From positions 5,022,001 to 5,086,000 of the forward strand of contig NC_089422.1 in assembly GCF_013426205.1 (NCBI RefSeq): a stretch of DNA of 64,000 nt, in the 5' to 3' direction. This DNA comes from Metarhizium brunneum (taxonomy: Eukaryota; Ascomycota; Sordariomycetes; Hypocreales; Clavicipitaceae). Positions 56,031 through 64,000 of this stretch are shown here, one piece after another (within the stretch, counting starts at the first letter, position 1; every line of letters starts with the position of its first letter). A program made the translations under genes and the position numbers. Below the pieces are notes generated by a model. The model ran no database searches, was not told the origin of the DNA, and worked only from the letters and a program-made list of their open reading frames with translations.

Positions 56031-56588
56031 GCTGGGCGGCACGCCGGAATGTTTGCTGTGTCGGTTTTTAGCAACCTCGCTTGTCAAGTGCCTGCCGAGA
56101 CACGTCCCCGAGCCGCAGGTAGGCATGTCCCATTGCTGGCCCTTAGCCTCGTGACCGTTCCTCGCGAGTGTCAAATCGTCATACAATACTCCGTACCGAG
56201 TAGATCTGAAGGTGGCCGGCAAGCCCGATGTTGATTTTTCCTTTTGTTCGGCCAAGTTTGACGGCATACATCGTCGCAAACTGCAACATACTCCGTAACA
56301 TGATTCAGAAACTGGACGCTGACAAACAAGACTGCTCCCTGATCTTACTGTTTGCCGGCCGTAGTGAGGATGAACGGTCAAGTGTCTGCAAGGTCAAGAC
56401 GGAGAATTAGACGAGCCCACCACAAGGCTCCGTCGGCGCGGCCTTTGAAGTTGGGCTTGGTCCTAATAAACGGTCAGGCGTCGACGGACCCCTACCATGG
56501 CGCCACCCTCTGCGGAACAACCAGCCCTGCCCCAGCACCCCAATCATCCAGCGGCGCCCTCCCCACCATTAAAAGTTAATTATTGTAA

Positions 56589-58557
56589 TCATCGTTTGAT
56601 AATGGTTACTGTCGACATGGTTAGCGCTGTCACGATTGCTATTTGAAGGGGTGGGCGACGGCCATTGGCAGAGCTGAAAACCAGGGCAGACAGACCCAGC
56701 ACCTGCGTCCCATAAAAAAGACAGACATGGCGCTGAATCGCAGGCAGCTTTCTCATTTGGCCAGTTACGCGTCGGCCTATGGCCGTAATTCCCCTTCAAA
56801 GAGATTTCGATTGACGTAGATGGTGTACATCAAGAGGCCAAAACGATGAGTCGTGTACTTACCAACGTCTTCATCTTCCAATTCATGCGCCAGTCCTACT
56901 CGTTGTGGCTGATGTTTCACCGATTTCCCATATACAATGGCCGTTTTGAACTGTTCTACAATGGTCCTGTGAATGGCGTTGCACTAAGAAAATCCCCGAT
57001 GGTTAGCGTAAATGCCTTTTTGCTTTTTCTTTTATCAGTAAAATCACGCGATAGGGCGGGAACCAGATTTGGAATATTAAAAGCAAAAAAAAAAGGAGAG
57101 AGATCATATCTCGTACGAAAAAAGCCGGGTAGAGAAAAGACGTACAAAATCCTCAACGGTAGATCGGTTCGATCGTAATACCACGGGTGCAGAGTAATCA
57201 GGTTGTCTACCCTTGGGTTTTGTATAGACGCGCTTCAGATTGAGTTTCTCCCACATGAGTTCCATTAACTCATCGATGTTCCAGCCATGTTCAGAGCTAA
57301 TAGGGACGGCGTTGGGAATGCGATAGAGAAGATCAAGTTCTTCGATGGAGATGGCATCGATCTTGTTCAGGCAATATACCACAGGGATGTAACTATTCCA
57401 TTCTGTCAGTCTGGGCCACTCTAAGGGTTTGAAGTCTGGTGCTCAGACTTATTTGGCAATTCAAAATGCGTCTCCTGGGGATTGAACAATGACTTACGCT
57501 CGACTCTTGGCCTCGAGGATATCAATCAGGTCGTCCACGGTAGCATCGCAGCGGATCGTAATATCCGCAGAGTTGATTTTGTATTCGCTCATGACAGCCT
57601 TGATTTCGTCGTTATCGATATGTGTCAGGGGCACCGTGCTTGTAATATTCAGGCCACCCTTGTCCTTCTTCTTGAACGTGATGTTTGGCGGCTCCTTGTT
57701 TATTCGGATCCCGAACCCCTCCAGCTCGGCCTCGATGACACGCTTGTCTGTGAGAGGCTTGTTGACATCAAGAACGATGAAGATGAGGTGGCATGTTTTG
57801 GCCACAGCAATGACCTGTCGCCCTCGACCGCGGCCGTCTTTGGCACCCTCAATGATACCAGGCAAATCGATGATTTGCAGCGGTGCGCCTTAACACGTTA
57901 ACTGCTGGTCTTTCCTTCCTATGCGATTTGCTTTATCCAGGGGACTTGACTGCTCAGAGGACGGCGTTTTATGTACTCCCTTGCCCCTGCCCCTTCACCA
58001 CCACGTGGAGGGGGACGCCTTGTATGCCAGTCTGAACAGGCGGGGGGGAAACACTCACCATTATAAACAACCTGTCCGGGCACTGACGTCAAGGTGGTAA
58101 ACTCATACGCAGCCGCCTCGGAATGCTGCCCTGTCAACCGGCTCATGAGCGTGCTCTTCCCCACGGACGGGAACCCAATGAACCCGATACTAGCGACGCC
58201 CGTTCTCGCGACGTCGAAACCTGAGCCGCCGCCGCCGCCTCCTCCGCTCGGCGTGAGGAGCTCGCGCTTAAGTTTGGCAAGCTTGGCCTTCAGCTGTCCG
58301 AGATGGAAGGACGTTGCCTTGTTCTTCTGCGTCCTTGCCATCTGTTTTCATTTCATTCAAGTTAGTGATGCCATGGAGGCGAGTATTCGTCATCGGCGGG
58401 GGTTGTTCTTGTTTTTTTCTGGCCCCCCTTCGCTTCGCTTGTACGCACCTCGGACTCAATCTCCTTGATCTACAAAATATGGTCAGCGCCCCGGCTTCTG
58501 GTCATTAATGCTTTGGGAGTAGGGCAGGGTACAAACCTTTTCCACGGTAGTCGACAT
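56589..58557 (-). CDS. RBG1: GTP-binding protein Rbg1 / DRG1
   Basis: Rbg1/DRG1 is an OBG-class GTPase that acts on translating ribosomes with a DFRP1/Tma46-type partner. Seven exons on the minus strand, 58537-58557, 58449-58469, 58059-58341, 57498-57888, 57146-57392, 56863-56983 and 56589-56608, give 367 residues, exactly the family length. Exons 1 and 2 code only MSTTVEK and IKEIESE, and the last codes VTIIKR plus stop. GTPase motifs are GFPSVGKST (about 70-78), the switch [24 protein letters not shown] and NKID. The TGS domain (PDYSAPVVL to the end) is complete. Intron 6 is 254 nt and intron 3 is 170 nt. The Gly run near residues 47-53 is a Gly-rich insertion within an otherwise conserved N-terminus. 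Confidence 0.96.
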
Positions 58558-59558
58558 GATGGCGGCAGTCGGAACGCCACGCGAACCTGTCTCAGTACGT
58601 GTTCAGTGATTCAGCGTCGAGATATCGAATTTGCCGGATATGATGCTCCGCCTGGGGGACGTTCGTGGGTTTGCGGCAAGAGGTTTTGGGCAATTGTTGA
58701 AGATCAAAATCGAATGTATAGCGGTAGTCGTTGGTCGTTGGTGGGGTAAATTTATTTTTTGATGGATAGGCCAGCTTGTTGGACCAGCCAGCCATGTCAG
58801 CCATGTGTCCGCACCGTAATGGACTACTATGTGCGTACTGTGCTCCGGTGCACTCGATGACCACGTATATATACGTCAGTCAAGCATTCTGTCTGGTACA
58901 CACGTTTCACATCACTTTATCAATTATTATAGACCTTGGAACTTTGTACGTAACCCAGTCTCTTTTGGACGGCTACACACACACACACAACCAAACAAAG
59001 GTATCTCGTCAAAACTCATCACGTCAAAAACGCCTCAGCTGATGCTTTTCACCCCTGTGGTCCAAGCCAACCGAAATCAATGGCTTCAATTTCCCTTCCA
59101 GCACAAAGCAACCCATCCAAAAACAGTGGTAAGGAGTCGTCTCGCGCTGAATCCGACGTCCTTGAGATATCCCAATCCGGTTTTGCTCCTGCAGATAATC
59201 ACACAAAGACCTGCTCCGTCCCATCCCGTCCAGTTCGTCGAGACCGATCGCCGGGTACAAAAATCAAAAACCTGATCCACCTGCCCAACCCGGGCTGATC
59301 AAACAAGAAGTACCGAATCCACTGTCTATAGACACTCGTATGGACCGTAACAAATGAAACCGAGATTAAACATAGAGTAGTGTTTCCGGAAAGGGATAAT
59401 TTAACAAGTGTATTGTCGGACAGCGGTGGTAGTCATCATAATCTGCAACGTTCATATCCCGTCATTCGCCTTCCATCTACCTGAAGCAACTTCTTCTTGT
59501 TCTCCTTCTTCGATATGGATGATAGTGTTCCTCATTGGTCAGCCCAACGTAGGGAAGC
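58558..59558. other. Intergenic region between Rbg1 promoter and Hos4-like 3' end
   Basis: About 1.0 kb between tandem minus-strand genes. It contains the Rbg1 promoter, a CA microsatellite near 58976-58988 and the 3' end of the next gene. A 148-codon open frame on the plus strand (58829-59275) has no recognisable pattern. Confidence 0.5.
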
Positions 59559-62500
59559 TTAGTCGGAAGTGCCATGAGCCCCATTAAGTTTTGCTCCATT
59601 CGCGAGTCCACTGATGCCATTAACAGACGGTTTGGACGGCGTCGTCGCCGTCTGCATCGTCGGCGACGAATGGTCTCCATTTGGTAGTGATGGTGTTTGC
59701 AGGCCCTTGACCAAGTGCTCTAGACCCTGTTCCATGCAAATTCGCTCATAGTCAGGGTCCTCGGGGAACACCTGCACCAAGCCTCGTCGAGGAACTCTCT
59801 TCTCAGGGAAGGGTGTTTTGCTTGTTTTATGGCGAGTTGGCAGGTCTTCGCCAACAAATACACCATTGATATAGTACTTATTGCGTGGAGCAAAGACATG
59901 GAACCGTTCGGCACCCGGGTCTTGTTTCCACTTCTGGGTTACTTTCCATCCGAAAAGTTGGGATTCGTTTTCCAATAACTCGCGGTAGTTCACTGCGATT
60001 CGCAAATTCCGAAGGTGAGGGATGTTCGGCACCGTGTATAAGAAGTCAGAGAGCTGATGTAACATGGTTAGTAAAAGTAAACAAATGGGCATATTTGCAC
60101 TGCCTTACCTTTACGAAGAACATGTCCAAAGTCTCAAACTTCTTCTTTGCATCCTCTGTCAACTGTTGCTTTGTGGAAAACTCCAGCTGAGAAGGGTCAG
60201 TGCCATTGTAACAGCCAGGAAGTTGCCGGCCAAGATCCCATAGATCTTCCGACAGTAATGTGTATTGACGCCACTCGGTTCGCCAAATTTGGACCTTGTT
60301 TAGGTGGGTGACAGGTGCTCGTTCCCACGCAGTATCTGCAGTGGCACATATCAGTCAACTGTTCGTTTGGCAAGTCGAAATTTGTACTTACATCTAGAAA
60401 GGTCAAGGTCTTTCTCGCCAAGAAGTAGGGCCACATTGGTGTTGAGAAGCCACTGCTCACGGCCTTCAGCAGTCCCCGTTGCATCTTGCCGGATGGTGTC
60501 GTACCGGAAACCCAGCACGTTCTTGAACTTCTCGGCAATAGCTCCGGTTTTCGGGCCAGGGTGCATGTCTAGCCAACGGAGGAGAGGAGGAAGTTTCTCA
60601 AGACGAGCACGTTCTTGCTCTTCACGTTGACGCCTCTGCTCAGCCTCTCGTGCTGCACGTTTGCGCTCCATCTCCTCTCGATGGGCACGTTCGCGGCGCT
60701 CGCGCTCTTTTCGCTCTTCTTCTTCACGTTGTCGCCGTGCCTCCTCGGCCGCCTCGCGTTCCAACTGTTCTCGATGAAGTCGCTCCTCTTCCTCGCGTTG
60801 CCTCCGCTCCTCCTCGGCCTTCCTCTTCTTCTCTTCTTCGAGCCGCTTCTTTTTCTCTTCCTCTTCACGCTGAACAGCTTCACGACGCTCGCGTTCTTCT
60901 TGCTCCTTACGCTGTTTAGCCTCTTCTTCTTGGCGCTTCTTTTCCTCCGCGGCTTTCCGAGCCAATTCCTCTTCGCGCTTCTTTGCCTCTTCTGCCTCGA
61001 GACGCCTTTTTTCCTGTTCTTCCTCTTCCGCCCTCTTCTTTTTGGCCGCCTCTTCTTCAGCTTCTTTCAGCCTGGCTTGCTCTGCTTCTTCTTCCTGCTT
61101 TGTGCTGTCCATATCCCTAGATTCCGTGTCCTTTGCAGGCTCAAGATCAGGCATCGGTATATCCACATCTTCGGACTTAACGTAAATAGATTTCTCACCA
61201 GATGCGCATTGTCCGAAATTTTTCATTTCAGAATCACGCTTCTTGCCATCTTCACGTTCCTTGTGGCTGGAAGTAGATGAAGCCTTAGAAGATCCATCAC
61301 GAGATGAGCTGGATTTGCGCTGCCGCCCATCTTCGGAAGGCACCCGCTTCTGGCGAGATTCTTGGCTCTCAGCATCCAGACGGCGTCTCTTAACTGGGAC
61401 ATCATTGCCATCTTTATCAAAATCACTGGGGTGGTCAGGCGTCACACTTGTGCGATGCCGCTTGGCTGAGCCGTCCCCTGATGGTCGATCTCGCGATTCG
61501 TCTCGCTTGAGTGCCTTGGCACGGTCATGGTATTTCTCAGAAAACCTCGGCTTCTCAGGAACATCGTCGCTTCGAGATTCTCGCGGGCTAGAAGGCTCCT
61601 TATGAGAGGAAATTCGCTTGTGCTTATCTCGTTCACCTCGAAGTTCACCCTTCGAAACAAGCTTTCGTCTCGGCTTCGCGGCCTCACCTTCCGAGGACAT
61701 GGCGGCAACGTCTGAGTCTGTTCGCTTTGCCTTTTGAGTCTTGTATGACAGGGCAGGCGAAATCTCGCGGTCTGAGATAGCCGAATGCTCTTTTTTAGGC
61801 CGACCAGGGCCCCTCTTAGGAACTTCGTCATCTCCTCTATGGTTGATGGAGTTAGCCCGTCTTTTTTCTCCGGGGCTGCCCAACTTCGACGACTTTTTCT
61901 TGAGCTCTACATCTCGAGACGGGCTTGACATTCGTCGTCTGCTGGACTTCGGCCCTTCCCCTGCGTCGTCCCGCCTTGCAGCCTTGTCCCGTCGGCCCCC
62001 CGGGGATTTCATTTTAAGACCATCCTTGTGGGATCGTTTATATTCATCGTAGGCTTCTTTGAGTTTGGTCTCCTCCTCCTTCCAGTTTGTTCCTTGCCGT
62101 CTCTTGGCTATTTCGTAATACGTCTCTCCCTTAAAACGCCGAGTCGGATCGAATCCCTGCTGTTCTAAAAGTAATTCTACAACCTTAATATTTTCTTGAC
62201 CAATCGCTGCGAGAATGGGTGTCGCAAATTCGCCAGGAAGTGAGGGAACGGGGCCGGGGTCGGCATTCGCTGCACCCAAGCCCAGCAATAGTTGGATCAC
62301 CAAGTCATGACCTCCTCTAGCTGCAGCTACCATCGATTCAGGGTCGTCGTATCCTTCCTTGACTTGCAAGATGCGGGCAACCGTTTCCTCGTCGCCACGA
62401 CCGGCAGCTTGCCGCAAGGTTTTGTCATCCAAGGGCATGTAGAGCAGGTCATTCCTGGTCTTGGTAGAGCGAACAGTTCCGCTTCTGCGACCTGTGCTGG

Positions 62501-63983
62501 TTGAGGTTGTTGCAGCTGGCGAATGTCGGGGGCTGTCAGGGGCATGAGAGTCGCGTGTATCGTGACCTTCCCCATGTGAGTGTCGGTCTTCTGATGTTCT
62601 TCGCCTGTCACCCTGACGTTTTTTAGCTTCAGAGATGGCGGCACGGATTTCTTCTGCATTATCAGTATCGTCGCTGACACGGTCGATAGGTTCCTCCCCA
62701 TTCACATTGGCCTTTCGCGGGTTCACGCCAGCATCGAGAAGCAGCCTCACCACGCCAAGGTGACCGTTGTCGACAGCATCAAGCAAAGGAGTGTCCTTGT
62801 CGTAATTGACGCATTCTAAATTGCACCCAGCGTCGATCAGGAGTTTAACAATATCTTCGCATCCATTAATTGCGGCAATCTGAAGAGGCGTATTTCCAGC
62901 ATAGTCAGCGACGTTCAGGTCTTCGGGTCGTTCTTGCAGCCGTTGCTTTGCCCCTTCGTATTCGCCACGGGCGCAAGCGCGGGCTAATAATGTCTGCCCG
63001 TGAGCATCGAGGTGTTTTTTGTGAGGTCCCATCTTGGCCGGCGACACATTTGCCTCGGCTGAAGCCGGAGTGGCCAAGCTACGTAATTTGGAGCTGCGGG
63101 GATGGGGGCTGCCGCCCGTAGATGAGTCGTCCGACTGATAGTCTGTAGATTGGAGAGGTGGGGGGAGGCGTCGTTTCTTGATACCCAGGCCGTTTGATGA
63201 CTGTGACGGAAATTGCGTAGATATACTTCGTCGATGTTGTCGATATGGGGGGGATACGGATCGATTTCGGCCTTCAATCTTTGGATGAGATGATCTGGAA
63301 TCCTTGTGTCGACCAGTATCGACACCGGCGCTTGTTGTGCGCTGACGGCGCGCCTTGCGAATGTCGGCCTCTTCGTCGGACTCGATCTTGGGTGCTTTGC
63401 GTTTGTGCGGCACGAGCCGTTCGCCTGACTTGAGCTTATCGCGTAGAGATGCCTTTGAAGATATCTTATGATGGGACTGTTCGGAATCTGATGGGGATGA
63501 GGGGCCAGCGTCAGAACGCCGCCTTCGGTTAGGATGATGGTTTTGGTTTTGTTGTTGCAGGTTATGGAGTGGAGAAACGGGTGAAGAGCTCATGCCACTT
63601 GAAGCTGCTTCCTTGTTGCGAGGTCGACGGTCCTTGTCGGCGGAGGAACCAGCAGAGACGGACGGGCGCTTCTTCCTGGCACCTTCGACGAGCCGGCTGC
63701 CAGCTGCGGAGGCGGCTGCTCCTTCGCCATCATGAGTGTGTTTTCCATTGCCGTTGGCGGCGTTTCCCTTGGAAGCGTCACCATCACTTTCGCTCCTGTC
63801 CTCCTGTCTCACTTTCCGGGCCTTTGAGGGCGAGTGGCCATCCTTGCCTGGCAGCACGATGGTCTCGGCGTCGGAGTCGCGGTCCTCTGGTGCATCGTCG
63901 GGGCGGGCAGTCAACGAGGAGGCGGAAGCATCGTCAGCAGTGGCAAGGCCAGTCTTGGGCTTGGGATCCCGTGCTGGCGACAT
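59559..63983 (-). CDS. Hos4-like ankyrin-repeat protein (putative Set3 complex subunit)
   Basis: Yeast Hos4 is the ankyrin subunit of the Set3 histone deacetylase complex; assignment here rests on architecture. Exons 60392-63983, 60109-60335 and 59559-60053, with introns of 56 and 55 nt, give 1437 residues. The Ser/Lys/Asp-rich N-terminus (~320 residues) precedes ankyrin repeats at about 325-435 (GNTPLQIAAINGCEDIVKLL, DTPLLDAVDNGHLGVVRLLLD) and again about 515-615. An AT-hook-like RGPGRPKK is near residue 725. Residues ~960-1130 are an almost uninterrupted Glu/Lys/Arg helix. The C-terminal conserved domain runs from LPPLLRWLDMHPGP through YTAWERAPVTHLNKVQIWRTEW to the end. The ATG at 63983 is the first in frame in the window; an earlier start to the right cannot be excluded. 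Confidence 0.75.
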
Positions 63984-64000
63984 GGCCTTCACGAGGGTTG

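Larger units (their letters stand above)
50124..56297. repeat. Cluster of TACTCCGTA(C) words
   Basis: Copies on either strand start at 50124, 50138, 51881, 51955, 51991, 53160, 54190, 54345, 54499, 54641, 54669, 54775, 56187 and 56289, plus several one-mismatch forms. Other copies in the window are at 16535, 21692, 21712, 32464 and 44481. A fixed 9-mer is expected about 0.5 times in 64 kb counting both strands. None of those listed lies in an exon. Confidence 0.85.
48715..56588. other. 7.9-kb region with no recognisable gene
   Basis: This lies between the 5' end of the CENP-B-like gene and the 3' end of Rbg1. Open frames of up to ~195 codons occur (for example 49229-49741, 49558-50085 and 55794-56381, minus strand), but none shows a domain or plausible composition, and they overlap low-complexity DNA. 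It is not obviously AT-rich, so it does not look like a heavily RIP-mutated transposon. It contains most copies of the TACTCCGTA word in the window, a CAAGCCCT minisatellite, a GTA tract and CCTGT/CCTGC arrays. Part of it may be promoter and long leader of the CENP-B-like gene. Confidence 0.6.

Noticed and set aside
55794..56381. 195-codon open frame, minus strand
   Set aside because: Its Gly-Gln-Arg repeats are produced by the CCTGY microsatellite on the other strand; no conserved motif.
48715..56588. RIP-degraded transposon
   Set aside because: No strong AT bias, no terminal repeats and no recognisable transposase or reverse transcriptase remnants on reading both strands.
58829..59275. 148-codon frame on the plus strand
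   Set aside because: Low complexity and overlapping a CA microsatellite; nothing suggests a protein family.
63984..63992. GTG start three codons upstream of the Hos4-like ATG
   Set aside because: Nuclear fungal genes start at ATG; GTG is not a credible start, and the ATG at 63983 is the first in frame in the window.

Overview
The window is nuclear DNA of a filamentous ascomycete (Pezizomycotina, probably Sordariomycetes/Hypocreales). The evidence is densely packed genes on alternating strands, short GT-AG introns (about 47-190 nt), and a set of protein families with fungal architecture: Rse1, Mss51, a Q-rich PKA catalytic subunit, a Hos4-like ankyrin protein, a fungal-type CorA and a CENP-B-like regulator. 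The lineage is inferred from gene content and the common intergenic word TACTCCGTA; no marker gene fixes the genus. I resolved 20 protein-coding genes, most by joining exons by hand. I found no rRNA, tRNA or CRISPR array.

Layout, left to right. 1-26 kb: midasin (Mdn1, minus, 3' end cut by the window edge), mitochondrial L12 (plus), Ctk3 (minus), pyrroline-5-carboxylate reductase (plus), Hat1 (minus), an LMBR1-family membrane protein (plus), a CorA-like transporter (minus), an intronless QueA-type SAM:tRNA ribosyltransferase-isomerase (minus), and a ComA/HSA32-type protein (plus). 26-46 kb: PKA catalytic subunit (minus), an L-type lectin cargo receptor (minus), Tim13 (plus), an NSRP1-like splicing factor (minus), a zinc-finger/LysM/UBA-like protein (plus), Rse1/SF3B3 (minus), Mss51 (plus) and a PXA-domain protein (plus). 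47-64 kb: a CENP-B-like DNA-binding protein (minus), a 7.9-kb stretch with no recognisable gene, Rbg1/DRG1 (minus) and a Hos4-like ankyrin protein (minus).

Most genes are housekeeping: ribosome assembly and translation (Mdn1, L12, Rbg1), mRNA synthesis and splicing (Ctk3, NSRP1, Rse1), chromatin (Hat1, Hos4), mitochondrial import and COX1 expression (Tim13, Mss51), secretion and membranes (lectin, LMBR1, CorA, PXA) and signalling (PKA). Neighbours do not form a pathway. Several pairs are head-to-head with 300-550 bp between starts (Mdn1/L12, Ctk3/P5CR, Hat1/LMBR1, lectin/Tim13, Rse1/Mss51) and probably share promoter DNA.

The most unusual locus is 21.9-25.9 kb. A complete bacterial-type queuosine enzyme (QueA) with no intron lies head-to-head with a ComA-family gene that appears to have a mitochondrial presequence. 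Eukaryotes are not known to make queuosine de novo, so the QueA homologue suggests horizontal transfer and an unexplained function. The second notable signal is a dispersed near-palindromic word, TACTCCGTA, found at about 19 places, never in an exon, and concentrated in the 50-56 kb gene-free region and in one abnormally long intron.
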